A stretch of DNA of 64,000 nt, taken from positions 177,771 through 241,770 of the forward strand of contig NZ_FQXG01000003.1 of the NCBI RefSeq assembly GCF_900129905.1. Direction: 5' to 3'. The DNA comes from Ferrimonas marina. GTDB taxonomy: Bacteria; Pseudomonadota; Gammaproteobacteria; Enterobacterales; Shewanellaceae. Below, in pieces: positions 1 to 8,227 of the stretch (the first letter of the stretch is position 1; every line of letters starts with the position of its first letter). A program made the translations under genes and the position numbers. The notes under the pieces are model-generated. The model ran no database searches. It was not told the DNA's origin and saw only the letters and a list, made by a program, of their open reading frames with translations.

Positions 1-150
1 GAGCGGGTGCGGTGACGGTGGCCTGGGGTGTTGGGGCTGGTGCCCATCTGGGCAAGCGGGTGCGGTGACGGAGGCCTAGGATGCTGGGCTGGTGCTGTCC
101 TGGGCGAGCGGGTGCGGTGACGGTGACCTGGGATGGGTGCTTGATGTTAC
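1..150. repeat. Direct tandem repeat, about 53 bp unit, at the window edge
   Basis: Three consecutive copies start at 1, 54 and 106, each opening with the same core GCGGGTGCGGTGACGG and continuing with a GCCTGGG-like and GCTGGTG-like segment; the third copy decays after about 40 bp. Units are 53 and 52 bp. The array probably continues to the left of the window. It lies upstream of the first gene; no function can be assigned. Confidence 0.8.
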
Positions 151-223
151 TGGCAACTCAGGTAAGGCTATGGGTGTGCCTTGCGCGGCTTCGGGCATGT
201 ATTTGGTTAGTGATGGTGGGGTT

Positions 224-685
224 ATGTTTGCAGATATCGTCTTCAATCTGAGGCGCTGGTTTCTCGGCATTCGGGCTCAGGATGAGTCTCTGATGCTGCC
301 GGCTTTAATTGAGTTGGTTCGACTGGGTGAGGTGGTGGGGTTCTCTGCTGCCACCTTGTCGGTTATTCATGCGCTATCGGAGCGTCTTCAGGCCACTGGG
401 TGCGATATTGGCCTGGCTCTGCCGGTCACGGGGCCAGGTGGCGAACAGAGCCCGGTTGAGCGGGTAAGCTTTGTGCTGGCACCGGGGCAGCGAATGCCGG
501 CACTGAAGGATCCGGATGCTCGGTTTCTGGCTGAGTCCTTTGGCCCATGGCGCCGTGTGCAGGTGCAGTTGGGCGAGGCGGTATTGGTCGATTACGGTAG
601 GGGCTTTCCTGCAGTGCATTCCAGGGTCTCCGGCCTGCTGTTTGAGGATGCTGGTGCTGATGGGGTCGTACTGATGCTTCATTAG
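224..685 (+). CDS. Hypothetical protein, 153 aa
   Basis: I do not recognise this protein. The open frame begins further upstream inside the tandem repeat, but the ATG at 224 gives a more natural N-terminus (MFADIVFNLRRW) and excludes the repeat-encoded residues. The product looks soluble, with a hydrophobic helix-rich first half and a second half rich in V, G and short strands; no signal peptide, Cys cluster or catalytic motif is visible. It is followed on the same strand by another unrecognised gene about 110 bp downstream. The start is uncertain because no strong ribosome binding site precedes 224. Confidence 0.55.
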   Translation: MFADIVFNLRRWFLGIRAQDESLMLPALIELVRLGEVVGFSAATLSVIHALSERLQATGCDIGLALPVTGPGGEQSPVERVSFVLAPGQRMPALKDPDARFLAESFGPWRRVQVQLGEAVLVDYGRGFPAVHSRVSGLLFEDAGADGVVLMLH

Positions 686-796
686 TCAGTTTACGGTTGT
701 GGTTGTAACACTCGTCGGGCAAACTGGCTTAGTTATTAATTATTTGGGTCGCCTTGAGGTTTGCTGTGGTGGCCAGAGTATGGAGCATGTGACGGC

Positions 797-1225
797 ATGA
801 AGGACGTTAGCGGTTTCGAAAGCCAGGTGTTAGACCTGCTGGGAGATGTGGCAGGCGCCGATCCTATGGATGTGCTGGAGACCATAGCCTGTTTGCGCTC
901 CATCGAGGCCAGGCTGGTAGATCGCTTGCAGCAGGTGGAGTTGGAAGCTCAGAGGACCGTCGAGGTTGAGGCTGGATCTGATGGCGTATCGTCAGGCCCG
1001 GCTGTCTTTGTTGCCCTAGACGCTGATGGCAAGAGCTTGGGCGCTGAGCTTGCCTACACGCTCCCTTGGGCATCTTACCGCCTGCGCTCTGAGGCCGCTT
1101 ACCGGGGCGAGTCCGTTGCCTCTATTGTTGCAGACAGCGATGCTCCACAGCCTGGGGGCGGTGACTGCCCAGATGATGCGGCCGGGGCCCTGGGTTCCCT
1201 TGCTGCGCTCGCTTCACTACAGTAA
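797..1225 (+). CDS. Hypothetical acidic protein, 142 aa
   Basis: Unrecognised. The start at 797 (MKDVSGFESQVLDLLGD) is preferred over an in-frame upstream start because the preceding residues are Trp/Tyr/Cys-rich and unlike a coding N-terminus. Residues 1-60 look like an amphipathic helical segment (LETIACLRSIEARLVDRLQQVELEAQ, split across a likely coiled coil); the tail is acidic and low in complexity. A TATAC-type palindrome begins immediately after its stop codon. Confidence 0.5.
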   Translation: MKDVSGFESQVLDLLGDVAGADPMDVLETIACLRSIEARLVDRLQQVELEAQRTVEVEAGSDGVSSGPAVFVALDADGKSLGAELAYTLPWASYRLRSEAAYRGESVASIVADSDAPQPGGGDCPDDAAGALGSLAALASLQ

Positions 1226-1239
1226 TATACTATCGTATA
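1226..1239 (+). promoter_or_regulatory. TATAC palindrome, copy 1
   Basis: TATAC-TATC-GTATA with perfect 5-bp arms, right after the stop of the preceding gene and about 610 bp before the PilV-like gene. It matches the consensus of the family described under the findings. Confidence 0.6.
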
Positions 1240-1849
1240 CCACTGCGTCGGTCAACACTTTTGTGCCGTTAAGTTGCTGGCCTGAGGCCGGGGCGGCTTA
1301 CCCGCCTGGTTGCCCCCGCGCTGCGACGATAGGTTTCCCTGGTCTCTGGCCCAGGCGGCCTTGGCTTCGGGTCCCTGTGCCGGGCCCAGGGCGGCCCCCT
1401 TGGCCGGCTTTACGCCTCCCCCGTTGCGCCTCTGGGGGGTCAGGCATCGTGCCTCGTCAGGCTTGCCGTCGGTCCGTTGCCTTGGTCAGTATCATGTTCC
1501 CTCTCCAACTCCTCACCCTTAAATATACAATAATATATCAGCAGTCAGGATGCAAGCTTTTCTTGCGTTAAAGCATCGAATTCATTCACTTTTTTTGTGC
1601 TGTGCGCTAGGTTGTCCAGGCTTCTTCGACGCTGGTTCACTTTTCTTTTGCGGTTACTAAACCGTCTATGTGTACTATTTTTCATCGCTTTTTCCATTCT
1701 GTTAACTTCGTCACCTTAACGCCTGCCCTGGGTCTCGTCAACCTGGTGGTGGCGAGGGTGGTGTTGTGGTGATCGGTGTTATTTCGCAACACAGCGAGTG
1801 GGACCGTTTAAAATGGGGTGTGGAAACTACCGTTTAGGCCGGGGTTATT
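1240..1849. other. Noncoding interval before the PilV-like gene
   Basis: About 600 bp without a convincing gene. Open frames here are G/C- and Pro-rich and look like noise. It holds a weaker TATAC-type element at 1524-1537 (TATAC-AATA-ATATA) and a locally A+T-rich stretch from about 1510 to 1700, suitable for promoters; no terminator or RNA gene is recognisable. Confidence 0.5.
1524..1537 (+). promoter_or_regulatory. TATAC palindrome, copy 2 (imperfect)
   Basis: TATAC-AATA-ATATA, one arm mismatch, about 310 bp upstream of the PilV-like start. Same family as the palindromes at operon heads elsewhere in the window. Confidence 0.45.
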
Positions 1850-3604
1850 ATGCGAAGGATAAGGTGGCAGCGTGGTTTTACGCTGCTGGAGATGATGTTG
1901 GTGTTTGCCCTGGCGTCCATTTGGGCTGTGGGAACGCTCAACGCAAAGCGGCTTGAAGAAGATCAGGCTCAGGCGCGGCGTGTCGGTTCTCATCTCTACC
2001 AGTACAGCCAATCGCTCAGGAAGTACCTGTCCAATGAGGGTACGGGCATTGCCGTGGGTACGCATACCTACTCAGGTATCGACTGGCTCAAGGCAGAGAG
2101 CTACATGGATGGTGGTGGTGCTACGGTCCAGTATCTGAGCCAGTACGTCCCTAATGAGGTGCGCTTTGGTGGCCTGCGCTGGGAGACGGAGATTGTTAAG
2201 GCAGGTACTTCATTCACCACCAGGGTGCTGCTTCATACTGTCTTGATGGACAAAGACGGGGCGCCTGGCACCGGCTTCGTAGTCAATGGCCGTAGTCGTG
2301 GTGATCTCGCCGGTTTGGCTGCCCTGGCCGCCAGCGGTGTCGATTTCATGGGGGGTATGGACTCATCTCACGGTGCTCTGACCGATGCCGCCATCGTTTA
2401 CTGTATCCCTGGCATTGCCTATGACCCTACCCATATGTGCTCAGGCTCCGTTAACGGTGTCTCAGCCTCTGGCGCGGTGATTATGGAGATTGCCAGCGCC
2501 TCCTTCGATATCTGGTTGCGCACGGATGGCTCCAACACCATGAATTCAGACATCGTGTTCCAAACGGCTGCTGGGTTTAATCCGGCGATTAAGGGGCTGA
2601 GTGCGATCAATGATTTCGAGAGTGGGTTGCTCACGATTGGTAGTGCGGCAGATTCAAATCTGGTGATGATGGCTGATCAGGTTCAGGCAATGGCTGCTAC
2701 CAGCGTAGGCATTTCAGCCCCGGATATTACCCTCACTGGCCAAACTACCCTGGCGGGTAACGTAGAGGCCCGGGGGAACATGGTGTTTACCACGCCCAAC
2801 GCCACCCTGGCGGTAGACAATGTTGTTGCTGGTAGTGGTCAGTTTAACCTGATCTCCAGTAATGGTACGACTGGCAGGGTGGCTGATGCTTACCTGGGTT
2901 CGGTTGAGGCTAGCTTTGTCGATGCAGACAGGATCTACTCACCGGATGCTGAGTTTGATGACGTTACGATTAACGACAGCATGACCCTGGCCAATGACCT
3001 GGATGTGGGCCGTGATGCGACCGTGGGGCGGGATCTTGATGTGGGCCGTGATGTGCTGGTTTCGGGGGACGTGGATGCGTTCCGTGTTTACGCTGATGAG
3101 GTCATTGATGCATCTGGTGGCACGGTGTGGACTGGTGGTACTCAGTACCAGCGAAAGATTGACTGGGATGGTATTTCGGCGATTAACCGATTGCATGCTT
3201 GGACGTTAGAAGCTGGCGCGGTGAATGTGGATAGGCTCAGTTCTGCCAGTGGCAGTGGTATTGAGGTGTTGGAGAACATGTATGTTGGGGGTGGGTCTGC
3301 CACGTCAGCGTCATTAGCAGATCGGCTGAATTTGCATGATGGTCTGATCTGGAACATGGGGTTGACAGTAACAGACCGTGATCTTGAGTTTCCGACAAAT
3401 GTGTGTCCCAACGGCCCTGGCACAAGGGATGCCTTCGCTATTCCGGTGGTGGCGCTACCAGAGACCTATTCTGTATTCCCATATTTGCAGAACAATTCAT
3501 CCAATGTGCTACAAATTAGGCTTTACAGGCACAACGGGAGCGATTGGGTTCGGGACACGACCTCATTGCCTCAGTCGGTGGTATATGTAATGAAGTGTCG
3601 ATAA
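1850..3604 (+). CDS. pilV: PilV-like type IV pilin tip adhesin (shufflon N-terminal family)
   Basis: 584 aa. Residues 8-30 form a class III signal/prepilin helix (RGFTLLEMMLVFALASIWAV: Gly-Phe cleavage site, Glu at +5, then a hydrophobic stretch), so the product should be processed by a prepilin peptidase and assembled into a type IV pilus. Residues about 40-180 resemble the N-terminal domain of conjugative PilV adhesins. Residues about 300-430 carry short near-repeats of the form DVGRD-x-TVGRDLDVGRD-VLVSGDV, suggesting a beta-solenoid shaft. In IncI-type plasmids PilV is the tip adhesin of the thin pilus and decides recipient binding; that role here is inference. No other pil genes lie in the window, and no 19-bp shufflon recombination sites or shufflase are visible. 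A bidirectional terminator follows directly. Confidence 0.7.
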   Translation: MRRIRWQRGFTLLEMMLVFALASIWAVGTLNAKRLEEDQAQARRVGSHLYQYSQSLRKYLSNEGTGIAVGTHTYSGIDWLKAESYMDGGGATVQYLSQYVPNEVRFGGLRWETEIVKAGTSFTTRVLLHTVLMDKDGAPGTGFVVNGRSRGDLAGLAALAASGVDFMGGMDSSHGALTDAAIVYCIPGIAYDPTHMCSGSVNGVSASGAVIMEIASASFDIWLRTDGSNTMNSDIVFQTAAGFNPAIKGLSAINDFESGLLTIGSAADSNLVMMADQVQAMAATSVGISAPDITLTGQTTLAGNVEARGNMVFTTPNATLAVDNVVAGSGQFNLISSNGTTGRVADAYLGSVEASFVDADRIYSPDAEFDDVTINDSMTLANDLDVGRDATVGRDLDVGRDVLVSGDVDAFRVYADEVIDASGGTVWTGGTQYQRKIDWDGISAINRLHAWTLEAGAVNVDRLSSASGSGIEVLENMYVGGGSATSASLADRLNLHDGLIWNMGLTVTDRDLEFPTNVCPNGPGTRDAFAIPVVALPETYSVFPYLQNNSSNVLQIRLYRHNGSDWVRDTTSLPQSVVYVMKCR

Positions 3605-3634
3605 AAAAGCAGGCCTTTCGGCCTGCTTTTGTTT
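3604..3634. terminator. Bidirectional Rho-independent terminator
   Basis: A-run, then AGCAGGCC-TTTC-GGCCTGCT, then TTTTG. The stem is perfect and flanked by A and T tracts, so it can stop both the rightward pilV-like gene and the leftward protease gene that converge here. Confidence 0.9.
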
Positions 3635-5048
3635 ATTGGCGGGTTCTGCGCAGTAGCAATAGAGCAAGGAGGCTGAGGAGTCCCATGGAGCCGCCGCTAG
3701 AACCTTTCTTTTCAGGGGCGGTGGGTTCTGTGGGCTTGTTCTCTTCGGTTTCTTCCTCTTCGTTGCCCTCGTTACCTTCGTTGGTATCTTCGCCATCAGT
3801 GCCCTCCTCAGTGGGAATTGCTTCGATGTTGATGGTGAGCATCCCGACTTCACCAACTGTGCCATTGTCAGAGCTGATTTCAACAAAGGCCGTCTGAGCG
3901 GTTTCTGCTGCTGTGACGCTTAATGTGAATACTGCCTCGGTTTGCCCCACCTTAAATGCAACTGAATTCGTAGCTGTAGTGACTCCAGCACCGCTCACGT
4001 TGATGTTTAGGGTTTCTTCGGTCTCACTGCCCTCGGTGCGCAGAACAACAACCTCAAAACCGGTCATATCATGCTCAATCTGAACCTGTGCCTCACCGAA
4101 GTTGAATACGCCACGAGCTTTGGGTTGCGCGTTGTATACGGTGTAGTCGTAAAGCTCATGCGACTGATTCGAGATCTTCCACTCGGAAAAATCTGCAGGC
4201 ATGATCATTGTGCAAACGTCAGCGGGTTCTAGTGTATCTGGGCACGTGCCAGCACCAGTGAGGTTGAGGGGGATGGTCTCAAGACTCAGGTTCTGAATCT
4301 CGATAGCCGCGCCCGGGAGGGCCAGACCGGGGTAAGCGAGGCCGTCTACCTCAATGAGGAAGTATTCTTTAGTCACATCGCCGTAGAAGCTAACGCCTAC
4401 AGGCTCGTTGCCGCCACCTACCATCAATCCGAAAATGCGTCCATCGTTACTGATGAGTGTCGATCCACTATCGCCGCCTGTTGTCCATCCTAGGGTGGGT
4501 GTGATGAAGGTGAGCCAAACGGGACTCTGTGTGCCCAGCTCGTTTTCTAGTAAGCCGTCAAAGCAGTCGGGGGCGGAAAAATCCGGGTCACAACCAGCAG
4601 CAAGCATGTTTTGGTAATTGCTCACGGTTCCTTCAAGCTTTGAAAGATGGCCTGGAGTTCCGCCGTAACCGAGGTACTTGAACTCGTGACCCGCTTCGGG
4701 AGGGGTGTCGTCGAACTTGATTGGGTTAAAGTCTTTTGCTCGCAGGGGATCGTGTTTGGCTACAGATGTGTAGCTGGATCGGCCTTCTGACCCGTTAACG
4801 ACTTCGGTGTAGGGTGTGTCGAGGTTGAAGTAGTGCACCTCCTTGTCCCCATACAGCACTGTAGGCTCACCGCAGTGGTTGGCAGTGATGCTCACGTAGG
4901 GATTGAGCAGGGTCGCGGTGCAGTATTGCCCTTCGGCAGTCCACATCACGAAGTTAGAGCCTTCGCCCTCGGCGACCGGGCCACCGTCGGTAACGGCAAA
5001 GGCCTGTGCGGCAAAGAGGGTGGCTGCGAGAATCAGGGTCTTTTTCAT
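3633..5048 (-). CDS. Secreted trypsin-like serine protease with GlyGly-CTERM tail
   Basis: 471 aa from the ATG at 5048, which begins a clear Sec signal peptide (MKKTLILAATLFAAQAFA). The catalytic triad of the S1 family is visible: ITANHCG (His), an Asp region near FKYLGYGG, and TGGDSGSTL (Ser). Residues about 240-430 form Ig-like beta-rich modules. The C-terminus has an acidic linker (EGTDGEDTNEGNEGNEEEE) followed by GSSGGSMGLLSLLALLLLRRTRQ-type GlyGly-CTERM sorting tail: Gly/Ser motif, one transmembrane helix, basic end. In that family the tail is cut by rhombosortase and the protein is exported by type II secretion; the sorting enzyme must be elsewhere in the genome. A perfect TATAC palindrome (5083-5100) sits 35 bp upstream, linking it to the window-wide regulon. 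Confidence 0.88.
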   Translation of the reverse strand: MKKTLILAATLFAAQAFAVTDGGPVAEGEGSNFVMWTAEGQYCTATLLNPYVSITANHCGEPTVLYGDKEVHYFNLDTPYTEVVNGSEGRSSYTSVAKHDPLRAKDFNPIKFDDTPPEAGHEFKYLGYGGTPGHLSKLEGTVSNYQNMLAAGCDPDFSAPDCFDGLLENELGTQSPVWLTFITPTLGWTTGGDSGSTLISNDGRIFGLMVGGGNEPVGVSFYGDVTKEYFLIEVDGLAYPGLALPGAAIEIQNLSLETIPLNLTGAGTCPDTLEPADVCTMIMPADFSEWKISNQSHELYDYTVYNAQPKARGVFNFGEAQVQIEHDMTGFEVVVLRTEGSETEETLNINVSGAGVTTATNSVAFKVGQTEAVFTLSVTAAETAQTAFVEISSDNGTVGEVGMLTINIEAIPTEEGTDGEDTNEGNEGNEEEETEENKPTEPTAPEKKGSSGGSMGLLSLLALLLLRRTRQ

Positions 5049-5082
5049 TTCGGGCATCCTTGCTGATTACTGTATGAACAAT

Positions 5083-5100
5083 AATATACCAATGTATATT
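5083..5100 (-). promoter_or_regulatory. TATAC palindrome, copy 3, protease promoter
   Basis: AATATAC-CAAT-GTATATT, perfect 7-bp arms with a 4-bp spacer. It lies 35 bp before the protease start codon at 5048, where a -10 box or operator would be expected. Confidence 0.75.
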
Positions 5101-5184
5101 GCAAAGTCCATAGTCAATTGCCGCTAATTTGCACAAATCTCTAGTGAATTCGTACACTTAAATCTGTCACAATCCGCCAGCAGC

Positions 5185-5451
5185 CTAGCCTGGGCTGGCG
5201 TCTTGGTGGTTTTCGCTGGCCCATAGCTGCCGTGCGATTCTTGAAACCTGTTCGCAAGTGATGGTGCCGCATACCATGCCGCCAGCAGTCACCAGGGCTT
5301 CAATCGTGGTGCACTGGCCGGTGGCCAGGGCAAGCACCAGCAGGCTCAGTACGGTGCCAGCAGCGGTAAAGCGGCTGTTCTGGTAGGTAGCCATGACCAG
5401 AAGTTGCGCCAGAGCACCGAGAGCCAGTCCTTTGATGATCAGTTCTTCCAT
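5185..5451 (-). CDS. Small hydrophobic membrane protein, 88 aa
   Basis: Two probable transmembrane segments (residues about 4-20 and 31-46, the second being AAGTVLSLLVLALATGQ) and a short hydrophilic tail. A good Shine-Dalgarno (AAGGAAC) precedes the ATG at 5451. It is the last gene of a three-gene leftward operon with the zinc-ribbon protein and the gene that starts at 6948. No family is recognised. Confidence 0.65.
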   Translation of the reverse strand: MEELIIKGLALGALAQLLVMATYQNSRFTAAGTVLSLLVLALATGQCTTIEALVTAGGMVCGTITCEQVSRIARQLWASENHQDASPG

Positions 5452-5507
5452 GATCGCTGTTCCTTTGGTTGGGCCGGGCCGCTGTGGTGGCCACCCGGCG
5501 CTGAGGG

Positions 5508-6062
5508 TTATTCCAGGGGCAGGCGCACAACCAGTTCGCCGGTTTCCTTGTCGAGGGTGGCAGCTTCCAGGCCAGTGCGCAGCGTGTCAATCGAGCTGAA
5601 TGACTGGTAACTGCCGGTGGTCTCTTTGCTCAGCTCATCAGCCAGTTCTTCCGGTACGTCATCGGGGCTGCCCCAATTGTCGTAGTCTGCCACCAGGTGG
5701 GCGGTTTCGGGTTGGTTCTTGTGGGCGCGAACCAGGCTATCAATGTCGTCTTTCAGCGAGGTTTCCAGCAGGACCGAAAGCCCATTCTCAGCAATCCCCA
5801 TCGCTGTGATCAGCTTGCTCTGGGTCTTGGCCACTTTGAACTCCTGGGTGTCCATCTGAAACTGGCCAGCTTTGCCGTCAAAATCACACTCCATGCAGCG
5901 GCAGGAGCTGTCGTTGTCCCAATAGGTGTCAGTGGGGTGGCCGTCGCTACCATCGTCGCTCATCAGCACCTCGTATTGGGCGGTCACTACGAGCTTGAAT
6001 GGGCCTGCGTGTCCACACTTAGGGCATTCCATGCCTTCAAGGCAATTTACGTTCTTGTTCAT
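5508..6062 (-). CDS. Zinc-ribbon hypothetical protein, 184 aa
   Basis: Start at 6062 (MNKNVNCLEGMECPKCGHAG) is set by a GGAGAG ribosome binding site; the longer frame is an overlap with the upstream gene. Two Cys pairs, ECPKCGH near residue 12 and CRCMEC near residue 50, form a probable four-Cys zinc ribbon. The remainder is acidic and helical and ends DKETGELVVRLPLE. Zinc ribbons of this layout bind nucleic acid or proteins; which applies here is unknown. Middle gene of a three-gene operon. Confidence 0.72.
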   Translation of the reverse strand: MNKNVNCLEGMECPKCGHAGPFKLVVTAQYEVLMSDDGSDGHPTDTYWDNDSSCRCMECDFDGKAGQFQMDTQEFKVAKTQSKLITAMGIAENGLSVLLETSLKDDIDSLVRAHKNQPETAHLVADYDNWGSPDDVPEELADELSKETTGSYQSFSSIDTLRTGLEAATLDKETGELVVRLPLE

Positions 6063-6114
6063 GTCGCTCTCCGTGTCCGCCAGCACCGGCCCGGTGCCGA
6101 TGCTGGCCAGTGGC

Positions 6115-6948
6115 TTAATGGATGTTGGCGGCTGTGGGCTCTGCTTTGCCGCCAGTGGCGGATTCATAGGCTTCGTATTCCATTTGGTCAAAGTCCATGC
6201 TGCAGGTCTGGGCCAGCACTTTGGCCTGAATGAACAGGTCGTGCTGGCTATCGCCGACGTTTCCAAAGTCTAAGCCCTGTTCCTGGCGGTACTTGGTCCA
6301 TGCCTCAGTGACGGTCTTGCCTCGCTTGGCGCCAGCATCGTTTTTACCGCTGTGGTACTCGGCGAGATACGCTTTGGTCACGTCGGTCAGGAATGAGGTC
6401 AGTGCCTCAGTGGGGCAGAGTGGCTTTACTTCGTAACTGAACTCTGTCGCAGCAACGCAGTGCTGTTTGACGATCTGCACCAGTTTTTTGAGGGTGGCGT
6501 TTTCTGCGTCGGCGCTCAGTTCCGGGAGAATGGGGCCGTCAAGGAAGATGACCGCCAGCACTTGGTAGCTGCCGGTCTCGGGGGTGTACTCTTTCGCGCT
6601 GTCGCTAGCGGCGTTATTGGCGCTCACGTTCTCGCCAACGCAGTGGGTGATGGGCTGACCACCGGTGTACTCGACATAGCGCTTCTCGGAGTGGGTGAAC
6701 CCCAGGGTGATGGCGGTCTGTCGAGCTGTGTGGCTGAGCGAGCGGTCAAACCGACGACTGTAGCTGATCTGGGTGTGCTCAGGGCAAATCCAGAGCTCCA
6801 GGTGGGTGACAAAGCTGTCGTGGACGGTAACTTCCTCCACCTGGCACTTAAGCTCATTGGCCAGCACGGCCAGGGCGAACTTGTGGTCGCCTTGGGCGAA
6901 GGTGATGTGGTTCTTCCCGTGGGCAGACCCAGTGATGACGGTGTACAT
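6115..6948 (-). CDS. Hypothetical protein, 277 aa, first gene of operon
   Basis: The start at 6948 (MYTVITGSAHGKNHITFAQGD) follows an AAGGAC ribosome binding site; an in-frame extension upstream would translate the promoter palindrome and is rejected. The protein is mixed alpha/beta with scattered His and Cys but no motif I can name. It heads a three-gene leftward operon driven by the TATAC palindrome at 6986-6999. Residues 150-277 are mainly helical and charged. Function unknown. Confidence 0.7.
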   Translation of the reverse strand: MYTVITGSAHGKNHITFAQGDHKFALAVLANELKCQVEEVTVHDSFVTHLELWICPEHTQISYSRRFDRSLSHTARQTAITLGFTHSEKRYVEYTGGQPITHCVGENVSANNAASDSAKEYTPETGSYQVLAVIFLDGPILPELSADAENATLKKLVQIVKQHCVAATEFSYEVKPLCPTEALTSFLTDVTKAYLAEYHSGKNDAGAKRGKTVTEAWTKYRQEQGLDFGNVGDSQHDLFIQAKVLAQTCSMDFDQMEYEAYESATGGKAEPTAANIH

Positions 6949-6985
6949 AGTGTGTCCTTTCACTTCAAACTCAACACCCTCAATA

Positions 6986-6999
6986 TATACTTTCATATA
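6986..6999 (-). promoter_or_regulatory. TATAC palindrome, copy 4, operon head
   Basis: Read on the minus strand: TATAT-GAAA-GTATA, followed by TATTGAGG and then the conserved leader GTGTTGAGTT, then the ribosome binding site of the gene starting at 6948. Confidence 0.75.
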
Positions 7000-7034
7000 T
7001 CGAGGGGTCAAGTCTTTTCCACCCGCCAGCGCGT

Positions 7035-7691
7035 TTATTCCGTATTGAAGATCTGCACCAGAATCTCCTGCCCTGGTGCGCCAGCCGGGTATTGGGCGCG
7101 GCACGCTTCGATGATGGCCTGCCAGATGGGGGTGGGGAGGATGTCACTGGCATCGCCATCTCCGTTAAGGGAGCCGTCTACCTTGACGTACACATCGCTG
7201 CCCTCGTTTGGCTTGGGGCCGGGCGTATGGCAGCGTGCAAGGCCGTTGCCGGGGTTATTGAGGGCCGCTAAGAAGCCTTCGTTCTTGTACCACTTTGGCG
7301 CGTAAATCTGCACGAAGGGGGTCCGGGATGAGGTCACGTAGCTTGGCTTGTCTGCTGCCGTGGGGGCAGGGGTTTGGGCCTTGTCTTGCAGCTTGCGCAA
7401 CCATTGGTCGTCGGCGGCGTCGTTCCAGGGGTTGGCCGGGTCAAAGTTGCCGATGTACTCGGGGGCTGCACTGGGGGTGGTGCAGATGAACTTGGCGCAG
7501 GGAATGCCGACATCCGTTTGCGGGTCATTGCGCAGCAGCACGCCGTTACTTGCCTCGAACTCTGCCAGTTGCTGGCCAACGAATTGGGTCGTGTTGTTCA
7601 GCATGGCCAGCAGGGCGCTTTTGCGGTCCTCTGGCATGGGTGACAGGGCTACAGCTGCCGCCAGCCGGGTGGGTGTTAGTGTCTTCGCCAT
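7035..7691 (-). CDS. Hypothetical protein, 218 aa
   Basis: Start at 7691 (MAKTLTPTRLAAAVALSPMPEDR) has an AAGGAAC site. The sequence is Pro/Ala-rich in the middle (QTPAPTAADKPSY) with an aromatic segment VQIYAPKWYKNEGFLAALN. No family recognised. Last of the four-gene leftward operon that starts at the promoter near 9183; the gene ends 35 bp before the next operon's palindrome. Confidence 0.68.
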   Translation of the reverse strand: MAKTLTPTRLAAAVALSPMPEDRKSALLAMLNNTTQFVGQQLAEFEASNGVLLRNDPQTDVGIPCAKFICTTPSAAPEYIGNFDPANPWNDAADDQWLRKLQDKAQTPAPTAADKPSYVTSSRTPFVQIYAPKWYKNEGFLAALNNPGNGLARCHTPGPKPNEGSDVYVKVDGSLNGDGDASDILPTPIWQAIIEACRAQYPAGAPGQEILVQIFNTE

Positions 7692-7707
7692 GATCGTTCC
7701 TTGGTCT

Positions 7708-8202
7708 TTATGGTTGAGAGTTAAGTGCCTGAACCTCAGCGCACTCCTTGAGCCAGGCCTGTTCATCGCCGTCGTACAGGTCGTTGACGTAAAGCAGCCA
7801 TCCCCGGTCGTCTTTGCTGGCCGGGTAGCGGTAGGGCAGGCCGTCGTCCAACTCCGCCAGTTCCTCGGGTGGGACTGCGCGGTAGCTGTCAATGCAGTCG
7901 GACCAAATGGCGAGGGTATCCGCTGGCCAGTCAAAGCCCTTGGGGTCCGTGCTAATGACAAAGCCGGTTCCTTTGGACGTTAACTCGTCGGGGTCGAATG
8001 TGCTGCTTAGCCACATGATCGGGGTCATTGGCCGGTCGGTGCGGAACCCGCTTGTGTCGATCTCCGCCTCGATGATGACGTTGCCGTACCGGCGAGCGAC
8101 GTTGGGGCTAGCCGTAAAGAACATCATGGCCGGGTGGTCGGAGTGGCCGCCATCGGGCCGCCAGCCCCCGAAGTGTTCCTGTGTGCCGTGATAAACCTTC
8201 AT
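7708..8202 (-). CDS. Possible ADP-ribosyltransferase-fold protein, 164 aa
   Basis: The N-terminus MKVYHGTQEHFGGW followed by MMFFTASPNVARRYGNVI is the pattern of small ADP-ribosyltransferase-like proteins: a YHGT strand, an FTxSxxxAxxYG helix start, then beta strands with VIIEAEID. The HGT and the Tyr are plausible H and Y positions of an H-Y-E type site; the Glu is not assigned with certainty. If active it would modify host or invader targets, which is inference only. GAGGGAC precedes the ATG. It sits third in a four-gene TATAC-headed operon. Confidence 0.6.
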   Translation of the reverse strand: MKVYHGTQEHFGGWRPDGGHSDHPAMMFFTASPNVARRYGNVIIEAEIDTSGFRTDRPMTPIMWLSSTFDPDELTSKGTGFVISTDPKGFDWPADTLAIWSDCIDSYRAVPPEELAELDDGLPYRYPASKDDRGWLLYVNDLYDGDEQAWLKECAEVQALNSQP

Positions 8203-8227
8203 GGTGTCCCTCGCCGGTACGTTGGGG

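Noticed and set aside
1026-1571. 181-codon plus-strand frame overlapping the gene at 797
   Set aside because: Composition is Pro/Arg/Leu-rich and it overlaps a better-supported gene; it also runs through a TATAC palindrome.
6460-7305. 281-codon plus-strand frame
   Set aside because: It runs antisense across two well-supported genes and their promoter palindrome.
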